NCBI GenBank assembly: GCA_947179485.1
Contig: OX359245.1
Location: 34,769,067 to 34,833,066 of the forward strand
DNA: 64,000 nucleotides
Source of the DNA: Allacma fusca
Lineage: Eukaryota > Arthropoda > Collembola > Symphypleona > Sminthuridae
Reading direction: 5' to 3'
Of the stretch, positions 12,053 to 23,588 are shown piece by piece. A program made the translations under genes and the position numbers. The notes beneath the pieces were generated by a model. That model saw nothing but the letters and a program-made list of their open reading frames with translations. It was not told the origin of the DNA and ran no database searches. The stretch's first letter is position 1. Every line of letters begins with the position of its first letter.

Positions 12053-15000
12053 CTGTTTAATTCATTTTATCGCAATTAGCAGCAAACGTATAATAAATAA
12101 ATGTTATGATGCTAAATTACCCTCACAAAAATGAACCACGTCTTGTTATAAAATGTTAATTCTGTAATCAGAGATGCTTTTCAAAATACATGCTCCTGGA
12201 AAAACAATGAACGGAATAAAGTTGTAATTCCATCCAAATCCAATGATAATTCTGGTTTTTTTTATTTAAGAACATAAAAGCTTGATCCAGTATTTAGAAA
12301 CCGCCCAGCGTACATGGATCCGTCAGATGGCACCAGGCACTCGTTTCAGCCGGAAATCACTCTCAAGTTTGGAATCCCTGAAAGCAAGAAAGGGTCTTAC
12401 TTAAGATTTGTCACGTTTGATTTTTTAAAAGCTCGAGGCAGAAAGACAAATGATGTCTTGCACATTGTCAGCTGTATTATCAGTGTTTATATGCCACAGC
12501 TCTGCAACAACTTTTGTGAATGTCTTCACGAATCCTAAGCCAATCATACCAGCCAATACACCCGAGGGGCACTGACTTGCAGCTCTGCCTGAGAATGTTG
12601 TTATATAAATCATGTTTAAATAAGGAGGGATCTTACAGCGACCGTACACTGTATTCTCAGATGTTAACATATAGCACTTCAACTTTGGCTCATCTAAACA
12701 AGTGTGAGTTCTGCAGGAGTCGAATATACCGGGATGAACTTAATTATGTATATCTATACATTTGTATGTAATTAATTACTTGTTACGTATGTACTTGGGT
12801 AAACAGAAATGATTTGGACTTATTGGTATGTGCTTTAAGAGTTTTTCTGACATTTTCTGGTTTATATTTTCCCATAATTAACGACTTTTGTCGCTCGGAC
12901 AAGGACATGACCTCTCATTAGGATGCTTCCAGCTGGACGGTTGTAGGGATGGCTATGGGATTAAAAATTGTTTACCTTGTTGTCTATTCCCACTGAAAAG
13001 GTATTTCACATCCCCTTCAAATGTAGATACCCGGCAACGGACCTGCTCCCATTATGTTGGGAACTGCGATAATAAATTGAAGTACAGTTCTTGTTCGTGT
13101 TCTCCAAAACTTACATGGTACCCGTTGTCGTTCGACGTCAATGTGGACCTTTGTTGTTGTATCCAGTTCAGATACCATCCCAAATTTCTCAGTCGTTGGG
13201 CGACGTTCTAAACCCCGCTGATTTTGTAGAATTTGTGCTTTCGTTCGTACATGCATGCTCCAAAATTACACATGGTAACCCGTACCCAAGTTCAATCACC
13301 AAATGAAATGGCTTTCTTCCCGCCTTCAAAGGGTAATTTAAAAAAATGAATTTCTACTAACAAATGAAATCCTTCCATCAGCACTCTTTCAATATTTAAA
13401 TTAATTAACCCTTCCTTCAGCCTTCCTCTAAAAACAGCCGTCCTTCAATTCGAGCCTTCATGTATTGTAATATTACAGAAATAGTGCATGCATTTTGAAA
13501 ACGAAGTAGTTTTGATCAGGAGTATTGACAGTACTGATCAACAGCAATGAAAGTTCATGCAAATATTTAACAGCCTTCACACTTCTACCTTTTATTTTAT
13601 GTATGTATCAGGCATCATCCTCAGGCTATTTATAACCCGGTCTTTATTCACCTGCCATTTTTGAAACATTTTATGACGCCTTACCTCGACTTTCGGGGGA
13701 AAAATCGGCCTACCTTCCGTATTCCTTTTATGGGCTGAAAAATCGGCCAGCCGCTTACAATGAAGCCTACTTTGAAGTCTAGCCTTCGACGACTGGACAT
13801 GTCTGAACCCTCCTGTGGGTGCTGGTCTATAGATGGAATAATTTCAAGTTGAGAACCTGTGTTTGGGGATAAAGTGCAACAAAGTTGCCAATTGTGAACG
13901 ACAATTTACTCGAGCTTGTCCGTATTACACTATACCTGTAAATTGTTAAAAGTCGGATTGATTTCGGAGGACATTGGGTCATCTTTTTGACCTCAGGAAA
14001 TTAAATGAGAGTAAAATGAATGAAATGTTCCTGCAAATACATCTGTCTCAGGCAGAAGACGTAACCTGCACTTCACACTATACGCAATTTGTTTAGGGCG
14101 TTGTTATAACATCAACAATTATTATAGAGATCGGGATAGCAGACACGTATGGTGGTATAAGGAAAGCTCCAAGTGTTCTGTTCACACTCTTGGGCAAGGG
14201 AACATTGAAAATGGCTAGGTGGACTTCCCGGATCAGAACCAAATATATGCTCTGGCCCATGCGTCGGACCGGACCAACACAGTAGTGTTTTTTTACTACT
14301 TTATACTTAGCAAAAGAATCGGTGCAATTTGGTCAGACCAAACGGTTCGTTCTAGTCCTTATACAGGAATGATTGAAGTGGTTCAATGGTCAAGTTAGTC
14401 AAAAATTTGAAACAGGTTCACTAGTCTGGCAAACCTTTCAGAGTGGCAGACCATTTCACATGTACAAACTTTTAAACCACACCAGACCGATCCGAAAAAT
14501 TCCCAGTCTTCTTGCAATTAGCACCATGGTGCAAATTACTGATGATTTTTTCTTAAATGCCTGATAAGAGCATAATTAGTACATTCATGTAACTCACCCT
14601 CGGTAGTTTACGCTACGATTCTCTGCTATTGTACACCAAAATTCCCTTAAAAATGTAATGTGTAATTTTTATGACGGTTGAATTCAACGGTACTACAAAT
14701 TTGATTCGTGTCAAAATCTGTGGACAAAACTTTTGAATGTTCTTCAAAATGTGAAACAAGCATCGGCAGTTTTGACTTAGAACCAGGTGTGCAAATTCAG
14801 CCTGGATTTTCACATTTTTCAAATTTTTGAAAATCACGGTTGACAAAAAATTCAACTTTCAAAATTTCTGTTTCCACAACAAATATCCCTAAAAGAAGGA
14901 AATAATTTTGAAAGTATCTGCTAAAAATGAATTTCAAAAGCTCAATTCCAGAAAAATTGTCCCTTCCCTGTGGAATTATCTCTGTAAGAAATGTCTTTCC

Positions 15001-15174
15001 CTCGCAAGAATGACAAACTCCGTCAAATTCTGTGACAAACCTCTGACCTTGTTGAACACTATTTTTACGTTCAATACTCATTTACTTTACTAGAAATTGC
15101 AGTATCGAATAGTGTCACTTGATTTCTGTCAGAAAGAAAAGATACAATCCATCTTAGAATACATCCAGTTATCC
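12053..15174. other. 3' flank of copy 2 and intergenic repeats
   Basis: 12053-12535 is nearly the same as 19010-19508 after copy 3 (shared AAATGAACCACGTCTTGTTA and CGTTTCAGCCGGAAATC); the match stops abruptly at CACGAATCC. From 13330 to 13800 there are many CCTTCC/CCTTCA words of an unidentified repeat. From 14240 to 14480 lie GGTCAGACCA-type words related to the element at 16618. No host gene is recognised. Confidence 0.5.
14810..15045. repeat. worn copy of the TCCCTG-rich hAT MITE family
   Basis: Words such as TTGAAAATCACGGTTGACAA, ATTCAACTTTCAAAATTTCTG and ATATCCCTAAAAGAAGGAAA resemble 48420-48510 and, less closely, the intact members at 28791-29180 and 34215-34567. No termini remain visible. 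Confidence 0.35.
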
Positions 15175-15475
15175 CTTTAATGTATAGTTTGTGAAGAACT
15201 AGCACGTGAGGAACACAATCAAAAGCTTCTTGGAATCAAAATATATGCAATCCGTAATGAGTCCCCTGTCAAACGTTTCAAAACACTTTTGCTGAGCATA
15301 TAATATAAGGGTGTAAAGCAAGATTGTCTGCGCACAAAACCATGTTGCGAGTTAGTTAATTTCTTGTGAATAATAATAAAATTCATGATTCTCGCTCTAA
15401 TGATCCTCTCTAATAATTTGCGCACAACCGACGTCAAACTAACGGGACGGTAATTTGTGACTGTATAATAAAAGA
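15175..15475 (-). pseudogene. non-LTR retrotransposon reverse transcriptase fragment
   Basis: Read on the minus strand, the sequence encodes NYRPVSLTSVVRKLLERII followed by NSQHGF and, after a frame change, AFDCVPH. These are the ordered landmarks of LINE reverse transcriptase fingers and palm (RPISLTS..KLLE, QHGF, KAFD.VPH). The order is fixed but the frame shifts twice, and there is no catalytic YADD box or flanking domain. A short 5'-truncated or decayed LINE piece; the clade (Jockey, CR1 or RTE type) cannot be set from this. Confidence 0.75.
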
Positions 15476-15479
15476 CGTG

Positions 15480-16617
15480 ATACTGTGTAGTAATTCAATC
15501 TGCTGTAAATATATCCATCTAGTCCAGTCTAATTTGGATTTTTGGTAAACTTACGTATGTAATTTTTTGATGACTGCAAGCACAGTTAATTTGGTTTCTA
15601 ATCGTAAACGTTTCCAGTTTTTCCTGCTCATCAGTGAAAGTATGCAATATCAAATATCGCTCAAGCGAGTCAAAATTACACACTAATTGTATGGTGTCAT
15701 AGATTATTATTATATACAACGTACTATTGCATTTAAACAAATCCGGACCAAGTACCCAGGTAAGCGTATAACACTGAGATTCCCACGTATGGTTGCAATT
15801 TTCGAGTACCGAGAAAGGGTACATTGACGATACAGGTACATAGCTTTGGATTAAATTGCTGGTACGGGTAAGAAAAATCTGTACACGAATATTCGGGTAG
15901 GTGTACGGGTTATTATATATCAGATATGTATTGCAATGCCCGCATTTCGGGTGCCAATACGGGTACGGGTACCAATAATGCTTACCCGCGCCGAGCATTG
16001 ATTCCACTGCAGGATGTCGCTATGCTCCTTGGTGATGTAATACTGCAGTGTTCTTTTCCGACGATTCAATGACATTCCGTCATAAATAACTATTTACTGT
16101 CTTCACTATTTACATTTGCCCTTCTGAGCCAGCAATAGCTGGCTGTGCAGTGCTCGTGATTATATATATATATGACCAATTATCACTTCAGGTTTACTGT
16201 TCATGAGAAGTAGCTGACTTCTGGTGATATAATGAGTTAATATGTTAGCTTCAGAGTGTAAAAACTTGCTCTCAGGTCTCAGGGGACACATGTTGCAGAA
16301 AACCAACTACTGTATTATACAACTATCTGGACCACCGTAATTACTTTTTAAAATTTCGTTAAACAGGATGCGAAATTCAACAAATTTCAACAATAAAGTC
16401 AAAAACAATAGAAACCCATTGGTATTATTATTACCGATTCATATTTAAATAGCGATGTTTGCAAGCAAGAAGAAACCCTACAGGCTATTTGAAGATTAAT
16501 TCTGATTTCACAGTCATCGTAAATGCATTGTGTGGAATCTATGGCATGATTTTCTAAGTTAAATCAAAGTTTGTACCTGTCTACATTCTGAATATAGGGA
16601 TAATGTACACCCGGTAC
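15480..16617. repeat. duplicated spacer block, GGGTAC-rich
   Basis: Matches 29800-30840 over about 1 kb, with shared words such as CCAGTCTA, TTTCTAATCG.AAACG.TTCCAG, TATTGCA.TTAAACAAAT.CGG and GCCGAGCA.TGATTC. Within it (about 15750-15990) GGGTACGGGT-type words recur on both strands, perhaps the remains of a transposon with repeated binding sites. It marks the repeated unit that precedes copies 3 and 5. Confidence 0.6.
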
Positions 16618-16771
16618 TAGTGATGGCAGTGGTTTGGTCTGATTTGGTGAAACTGGTCTGGTCCTGAAGCTGGACCAATTTTACCTGGTCTGGTCCAAGT
16701 GTTGGATCAGACCGGACCAGACCAATAACGGATCATTATAAATGGTTCGGATCAGACCATTGGCATCCCTA
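16618..16771. mobile_element. short hAT-like MITE (154 bp) rich in GGTCTGGTCC words
   Basis: Ends TAGTGATGGCAGTGGTTTGG and, on the other strand, TAGGGATGCCAATGGTCTGA are inverted with few mismatches. The sister block near 30850 lacks it and runs straight through (GCATTCTGTACAGCTCCC), so the insertion is confirmed by an empty site. The flanking 8 bases (CCCGGTAC / CGCTGTGC) are only partly alike, as in an old target duplication. Confidence 0.6.
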
Positions 16772-16789
16772 CGCTGTGCAGCCCCTAAC

Positions 16790-17340
16790 GGTTGAGCATA
16801 AGACAGTAGTAAAAGTTCCCACGAATTCCCGTGATTAGGATCTGTGTTGAATTTCCTTAAGTACAGACCCTTGCAGTTGAACCCCAAAATATTGCTTCGC
16901 TTCTTATGGTTAGTGATTTCGGGTATAATTAGCAAGGTACCGTTTTATACGGACATCTTCATTATTATTTTCCGACATAATTAATTACCACGACCAATTT
17001 TCCCCTCGGGTTTATGAGAAGCAGCAAACCAATTGTGAAATGCAAAACTATTAAATACCTTGATCGGTGCATCGTGCATGTCAAGTGCATTCTCAGTAAA
17101 AATATATTTACGAAGCTGGAAGCAAACTCGTCATTATGAAATCCCACGCTTTTAGCAGAACTTTCTCAACCTGCCAATGTGATTTCGTAACACATGAGGT
17201 AATAAATCTTCATTAGTTTCAACAATAAAAATTCATCAGAAAAACCTGCCGTGGTGATGTCGTATCACAGGAGGTAATAAAGCTTCATTGAATTCAAAAC
17301 TTCAGCTCAATTTAGTTTTCGATCTAGTCAAACAAGCAAC
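16790..17340 (+). promoter_or_regulatory. upstream block and core promoter of copy 3
   Basis: Repeats the array block: AGCAAGGTACCG, CCACGACCAATTTTCCCCTC, GGTTTATGAGAAGCAG, AACTTTCTCAACCTGCCAA. The final GGAGGTAATAAAG (17271-17283) and TTCAGCTCAA (17301-17310) correspond to the TATA-like and initiator positions of copy 2. A second, weaker promoter-like module (CACATGAGGTAATAAATC, near 17192-17210) lies 80 bases upstream, so the proximal part is partly doubled. Confidence 0.5.
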
Positions 17341-19009
17341 ATGTATCGTATCACCCCGATTGTGATAATTATCTTCGCTGTAGCTCTCCTTTTTTTGAGC
17401 TGCATTGAAGGAGCACCCGTAGACCACTCAGAGCTTTTTCTAACTCCATTAATCAAGTCTGGGGATCTTGCCAAGGCAAAAGAGCTTTCAGCGGATCACA
17501 TGAAAGATTTCCATATCAAGTCTTCGACCAACGAAAATTTAAGAAGCTTTAGTGGCTATTTGACTGTCAATGACACTACAAATTCCAACTTGTTTTTTTG
17601 GTTCTTTCCAGCATTGGTAATGTTTAATTGTTATACATACATCATTTTTAATTAAATTGTAATAAAAATCTGCAAATAAATTGAATAATTATTTTCATCT
17701 TTACGCAGGAAGCACCAGAAAAAGCACCAGTCATAATGTGGCTGAATGAAGTTGCTGGGTCGTCTTGTTTGAAAGGAGTTTTTGTGGAAAATGGTCCTTT
17801 TTATGTCGATGACAATCTAGAGCTCAGAGATAGGGAATTCACTTGGGTCAGGAAATATTCAATGCTATATCTGGATGTTCCTGTTGGAACTGGTTTCAGT
17901 TTCACTGACAAGGAAGACGGCTACGCGAAAAACTCAGAAGATGATGCCAATGAACTGTTCGAAGCTCTCCAGCAGTTCTTTACACTTTTCTCCGAGTATC
18001 AGGTTCCGGACTTTTACATTGCTGGAGAGGCAGCTTCAGGTATTATGAACAATTTTATGTGAATCTCCTTCCATGCAAATTTTAATGACACAATTACCAT
18101 AAATATTTGGTTAGTAAAAAATATAAATCACAAATAGCAAATCACATTCCAAGAATGGTGAAGAGGGTCGAGGCAGGAAATAAAGAGGATAAGTTGAAGA
18201 TAAACCTGAAAGGATTTATGGTGGGATCACCCTTTGTGAACATGAAATTCCAAACGACATTTTCCGAATCATGGTTTAACATGGGTCTTATTGATGGGGA
18301 ACAAAGGAAAGAAGTGGAAGCTGTTGAAAATAAACTTCAGTCATTTATACAAGAGAAGAAGCTTGAAGAGGCTCACGGGGTAAATCAATTTAGTAAAATT
18401 AGTTTACATTATTAGATAAATTAAATAACTATCGGATTTACCAATTAATTTTCCTTTTAATACTCCATACAGCAACTTTTTAAACTAGTCATAGTTCCTA
18501 ACACCCTATATTCAAAGCTTACCGGCCACGTGGGCGAGCAGTTGAATTATCTGAACGGAACGCAACCACGCGTATTGACGAATTTTGAAAAATTCATAGA
18601 CGAAAAGGAAGTTCATAATTACTTGCACGTCGGACTACACAAGTTTGAAATCTTCAATTTCAAAACTCACGATAAATTTAAATCCGAAATCATGGCTGGA
18701 GATGGGAAAGCTATGGAGGCAGTTTTGGATAACTATAAAGTCCTTATATATTCCGGTCAGATGGACCCTGTTGTAGTCCACTCTCAAGTTACGAAAACTG
18801 TTGAGGCTTTTGAATGGTCAGGGGCTGCTCAACTGAAGAAAACTCCTCGTAAGATTTGGAGAGTTGGGGATGATGTTGCAGGTTATGTCAAATCAGTGGG
18901 GAAATTCCATTACGTGATGCTGAGAAAGACTGGACGATATGCAGCCTTGGACCATCCTGCCTGGGCTTTCGAGATGATCCAAAATTTCATTGACGATAAA
19001 CCATTTTAA
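17341..19009 (+). CDS. serine carboxypeptidase-like protein, copy 3 (S10 family pseudoenzyme, intact)
   Basis: Exons 17341-17616, 17709-18039, 18138-18379 and 18473-19009 join in frame to 461 residues. Signal peptide: MYRITPIV... to CIEG. S10 fold motifs are present (FFWFFPAL, MWLNE, LYLDVPVGTGFSFT, INLKGFMVGSPF, HVG, KVLIYSGQMD). The catalytic Ser is Ala200 (GEAAS), the oxyanion glycines are lost (NEVAG), and the histidine is Arg (TGRYAALDHP); the Asp of SGQMD stays. The third exon could be thought to start upstream at KKYKSQIANH, as in active relatives, but only the acceptor before CAAATCAC keeps phase, and it is the one all copies share. Exon 4 encodes the same 178 residues as copy 2. AATAAA at 19049-19054 fits a poly(A) signal. 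This is the intact member of the copy 2/3 pair. Confidence 0.88.
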
Positions 19010-19534
19010 CTGTTTAATTCATTTTATCGCGATTAGCAGCAAACGTATAATAAATAAATATTATGATGCTAAATTACCCTCACAAAAATGAACCACGTCT
19101 TGTTATAAAATGCTAATACTGTAATCAGAGATGCTTTTCAAAATACATGCTCCTGGAAAAACAATGAACGGAATAAAGTTGTAATTCCATCCAAATCCAA
19201 TAATAATTCTGGTTTTTTTTAAATTTGAGAACATATAAGCTTGATCCAGTATTTACACACCGTCCAGCGTACATGCATCCACCAGATGGCACCAGGCACT
19301 CGTTTCAGCCGGAAATCTCTCCAAAATTTAGAATTTCCCTGAAAGCAAGAAATGGTCTTACTTGAGATTTGTCATGTTTGATTTTTTAAAAGCTCGAGGC
19401 AGAAAGACAAATGATTTCTTTCAATCTGCCACATTGTCAGCTGTATTATCTGTGCTTATATGCCGCAGATCTGCAACAACTTTTATTATGAATGTCTTCA
19501 CGAATCCGGATTTCAAATTGTTTTCTAATTTCCC

Positions 19535-19978
19535 ACGAATTCCCGTGAATAGGATTTTTGTTGAATTTCCTTAAGTACAGACCCTTGCATTTGCACCTCA
19601 AAATATTGCTTCGCTTCTTATGATTAGAGATTTGGGGTACAATTAGCAAGGTACCGTTTTATACGAACATCTCCATTGTTATCTTCCGACATAATTAATT
19701 ACCACGACCAATTTTCCCCTCAGGTTTATGAGAAGCAGCAAACCAATGGTGAAATGCAAAACTATTAAATACCTTGATCGGTGCATGTCAAGTGCATTCT
19801 CAGTAAAAATATATTTACGAAGCTGGAAGCAAACTCGTCATTCTGAAATCCCACACTTTTAGCAGAACTTTCTCAACCTGCCAATGTGATTTCGTAACAT
19901 ATGAGGTAATAAATCTTCATTAGTTTCAACAATAACAATTCATCTCAATTTAGTTGTCGATCTGGTCAGGCAAGCAAC
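19535..19978 (+). repeat. orphan copy of the upstream block before relic R3
   Basis: Nearly the same as 16820-17230 and 30905-31370 (CCCACGAATTCCCGTGA, GCAAGGTACCGTTTTATACG, ACGACCAATTTTCCCCTCAG, CACATGAGG-like end). It leads into an exon 1 whose start codon is lost. Confidence 0.65.
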
Positions 19979-20050
19979 ACGTATCACAGCACTCCGGTTG
20001 TGATAAAGTCTCTCCACTGTAGCTCTCCTTTATTCGAGCTGCAATGGAGG
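19979..20050 (+). pseudogene. carboxypeptidase-like relic R3 (signal-peptide piece, start ATG to ACG)
   Basis: CAAGCAAC is followed by ACGTATCACAGCACTCCGGT, the exon 1 start of the array with ATG changed to ACG. A small insertion (GATAAAGTCTCTCC for GATAAGTATCTTCG) shifts the frame, and the match ends after CGAGCTGCA near 20045. Confidence 0.65.
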
Positions 20051-21416
20051 AAACAAACTTCTAAGGTTAAGATCCATTGAATAGCAGCGCTGCTGTTCCA
20101 CTGCGAACAATTTTAATAATTTTTTGTTTGACTTAACCTTGGATTAGAGATTATGTAAAGACAGCAACAAAAAAGATGCCTGTGTTGGCATTTGAACGTA
20201 TTGTCTCCAAACTAGCCAAGGTATTTTGAAATTGGTGATTAACGTGCGTAATTAACTTTTTTAATGTTTTCTCTGTATTTTAGAAACATGTTTGGATGCT
20301 CGAAACAAATTATAAAGATTAGGGTCCAATGTTGAGGGGAGTGATTCTTATTGGAGGAAAAAGCATAAGGATTTTGATTGGATAAATGCTTGCTTATGAT
20401 TTGTTTTTTTCGGATTTACGAAATTGCCTGATGTAATATTTTGCTTATTTAGTACCACTCTCACGGGCGTTTAATGCAAATATAGTTTTCAATTAGAGAA
20501 CGAAATATATTTTTCCACAGTTCTATGGTTTTTCTATTATGTGTCTGCTTTTTAAAATCAACTTCTGATATTTTTTCGGAAATGGTGCGTGCAACAACCG
20601 CGTTTCTATACCATTACCGGAAGTTCCACGAAGCCACTCTTCCGGAGGGTTGAAGAGAAACAGTTTCCACAGGGAGAATTCAGCCATATAAAATTATCGT
20701 GTGCACGTCCGGGAAACTTTATTTATGGATGCATCAAGTATGTACATATGTACATGGATATGTCACATACAATCTGCACATAGATGATACGATCACCCTT
20801 CCGAAACGCGTAAGCTGGCTCGTTTTATACCCTGATGGAGGACATTTACGAACATTTGTTCTATCAGTTAAACCAATGACCTTACGAAAAATTGCGGCGC
20901 TGTGGGATTCAAACATTCAGTCTCCGCCATGAAAGCTGTGGACGCTTACATTTTCTTCCAATTAAACAACCAAAATGTTCGTCAATTTTTTGCTCAACAC
21001 TGCAAACTATGGGTTGAAGCATACCATGGCAAGTAATGTCAGCTTTTGAAATTTGATAGCTGTGAGTCCCATAAAAATAAAAAATAAAATCAATACGAAA
21101 TGAATAACGGATAAAACGATTAATTATAAAAATGCATAGTTTAAGGGCTTATATATATGATAGTAGGGGATTTTACTCGGAGATTTTGCGTAACGTACGC
21201 AGATTAGACCATTCACGAAAATCAAAACGCATACACTTAATCTGCAGTGATGGGCGTGCTGATAGATGCGTCAGAGCTAATTTTGCGGATGTGTGCAGAG
21301 TACTGCAAAGGATTGCGTCCGCAAGCAGTTATCTGCGTACAATTTTGGACGGATATTCTACAGTCGAACATTATTCACCAGATAGCAGATTTACCCTGAT
21401 CACATGGGAGAAATTA
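20051..21416. other. intergenic, no recognised gene
   Basis: Short frames only (60-100 codons at 20589-20932 and 21132-21437), none with a recognisable domain or a sister elsewhere in the array. No repeat boundaries are clear before 21417. Confidence 0.4.
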
Positions 21417-22158
21417 CCCCCAAATAATTGCAAATAATCAAAGTCAAACTTGCAATTAGTTCATAAATTACTTGCAGTTGGTAAGGCAATTACAAAAACA
21501 TTTGGATGTAATTGCACTGATAAGTAATTACAATTGCAAGTGCAATTGCAATTTGTAGTTGTAAGTTAACTGATATACAGAATAAGTCGTCGGCGAAGAG
21601 GCAAAATGATCTATGTATTTTTGATTGATAGCAAGATGATATACATACTGTTTCACTAAATTGAACAAAGTGTATTAAATAATATGATCTAGATGCAATG
21701 CATAATGAAACAGAGATGCACAAATGACATAGCTTTGCAAAAAAGGAACATTTTAATGCTAATCAAAAATTCAATTAGATCAATTTGCCTCCTCACAGTT
21801 GAAATTGTAGTCAGTACAGTAATTATTACACTCGTTGAGACAATACTCATGATTATTATGTACATTACAGTTATTAGAGCGGAATCACTTATTAAGACAT
21901 TTTATGGAATTTTGGGCTCAAATTCAAGTTGCAATTAACTTGATAAGTATTTTTTAAATTGCAACTTTTTGCGGTGCAAGCACTTGTAATTGCAATTGAA
22001 TTTCTTGCAATTTCAGTTGTGCTTAACTGATAATTTCGAGTATTTAATTGCAATATTTAAGTAGGCAGAAATTGCACTTGCACCGACAATTGCAATTCCC
22101 CGGTATAAAATAACCGCAATTGGACCAAACTTGCAAGTTCAATTAGTAATAATTGGGG
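21417..22158. mobile_element. CAATTGCA-rich MITE, Harbinger-like (742 bp)
   Basis: TTA lies on both sides (21414-21416 and 22159-22161), as for PIF/Harbinger target sites. The ends are CCCCCAAATAATTGC and, on the other strand, CCCCAATTATTACTAATTG. Both outer parts are full of TTGCAATT/AATTGCAA words. No coding capacity. The 3-bp duplication is weak evidence, so class assignment is tentative. Confidence 0.5.
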
Positions 22159-22471
22159 TTAACTTACAATTGACAAGAAACACTAATTACGTCCAGTCTA
22201 ATTTTTAAATATAATAACTACGTATTTACGATCAGTGTGGTAACTTTTCCGCTTGAATGCCATTGCATTTTTAGTTGCGCAGCAGAATATATCTTTGTTC
22301 CTTAGGATTAGTGAGTTATTTTATAATGATTATAATGACACAGTTCTATACGCACATCTTTATTCCCATCCCATCCGACGTAACTCGTATCGGACCTTAA
22401 GCCAGACTAATTTTTTCCTCGTGCTTATGAGAAGCAGGAAACGGATGGTGAAGTAAATAACTATTAAATAT

Positions 22472-22585
22472 AATATATCGTTGGCTAAATTCTAAAAAGT
22501 ACCATTTTCATTTCACAACCTATGCTTTTTAAACAGGTTCGTAAATGAAAATGGTACCTTTTAGAATTTAGCCGACGATATATTA
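22472..22585. repeat. hairpin-forming inverted repeat, 42-bp arms
   Basis: Arms 22472-22513 and about 22543-22585 are reverse complements with 2 differences (ATATATCG.CGGCTAAATTCT and its complement), around a loop of about 30 bases. It interrupts the upstream block just after ACTATTAAATA. A foldback MITE is likely. Confidence 0.7.
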
Positions 22586-22698
22586 AATATTATCAGGAAA
22601 AAATCTGGATTCAAACCTGCCAATAGGTAATAAAAATAGGAGGGAATTAACTATGCCAAATTAAGCTCAATTTAGTTTTCCATCTAGTCAGACAAAAA

Positions 22699-22945
22699 AG
22701 TATTATAGCAACCCGCTCGTAATAATAAAATTATCTCAACTACAGATTTCCTTTATTTGAGCTGCATTGAAAGCGATCCGATAGAACACTCGAAACTTTT
22801 TATTACTTCTATAATCAGGTCTGGGGATCTTTTGAAGGCAAAATGAATTATAGAGGAGCACAGTACCAAGTGAAAAGTAACAAAGAGGTGGCTTCTTGAC
22901 CGTCTATTACGCAACAATTAGCAAATTGTTATTTTGGTTCTAAAA
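22699..22945 (+). pseudogene. carboxypeptidase-like relic R4 (exon 1)
   Basis: Words of exon 1 follow in order: TTTCCTTTATTTGAGCTGC, ATTGAAAGCGATCCGATAGA, ACACTCGAAACTTTTTATTA, AATCAGGTCTGGGGATCTT, then TATTTTGGTTCT. There is no start codon in register, AAATGA breaks the frame, and exons 2-4 are missing. It is closest to copy 1 (GATCCGAGAGAACACTC). Confidence 0.7.
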
Positions 22946-23159
22946 AACATTTATTTAATACCTTGTTCAATAAATGTCAAATTTAATTCTATTCTCAGGA
23001 AAAAAAAGCTGTAGACTTTTCTCCTTTCTGGAATCCAATAATTAGGTTGAACAAAATTTTCAAGAGCAACGCACTGTGATGCCTTGAAATCAAAAGCAAT
23101 AAAACCACGAAGTAATTCAAAAATCAAGCGCATTTTAGTTATGCATCTAGCCAGACAAA

Positions 23160-23255
23160 CCACGTATTGGATCAACTACATAGATTGTAGTAAGTATCTC
23201 CGCTGTAGCTCTCATTTCTTTGAGCAGCGTTAAAGGAGACCCCAGAGAGACCCAA
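23160..23255 (+). pseudogene. carboxypeptidase-like relic R5 (exon 1 start)
   Basis: GATTGTAGTAAGTATCTCCG, CTGTAGCTCTCATTTCTTTG and AGCAGCGTTAAAGGAGACCC reproduce the signal-peptide region of copy 1, with a TAA where the Glu codon should be and no ATG in register. Lost after about 23255, where the upstream block of copy 4 begins. Confidence 0.7.
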
Positions 23256-23259
23256 AGAC

Positions 23260-23588
23260 CCCGGGTACAGTCCTATACGGACATCTCCATTATTCTCTTC
23301 CGGTGTAATTAATCACCACGACCAATTTTCCCTTCGGGTTTATGAGAAGCAGGAAATCGAAAGTGAAGTACACACAACTATTAAATATGTACCTTCATTG
23401 AGGTAATCTCACAAACAAACATGTTTTTACAGTGCTGGATGCAAACTCTACATCCTGGAATTCCACAAAAACTTTTAGCAGAACTTTCTCAACCTGCCAA
23501 TGGGATGTCGTAACACATGAGGTGATAAATGTTCATCAACTTCAACAATTCAGGTTAATTTAGTTTTCGATCTGGTCAGGCAAGCAAC
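23260..23588 (+). promoter_or_regulatory. upstream block and core promoter of copy 4
   Basis: Nearly the same as 31055-31386 before copy 5. It ends with GAGGTGATAAATG (23519-23531, TATA-like) and CAACAATTCAGG (from 23543, initiator-like) about 26 bases further on, then TTTTCGATCTGGTCAGGCAA and the ATG. Confidence 0.5.
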
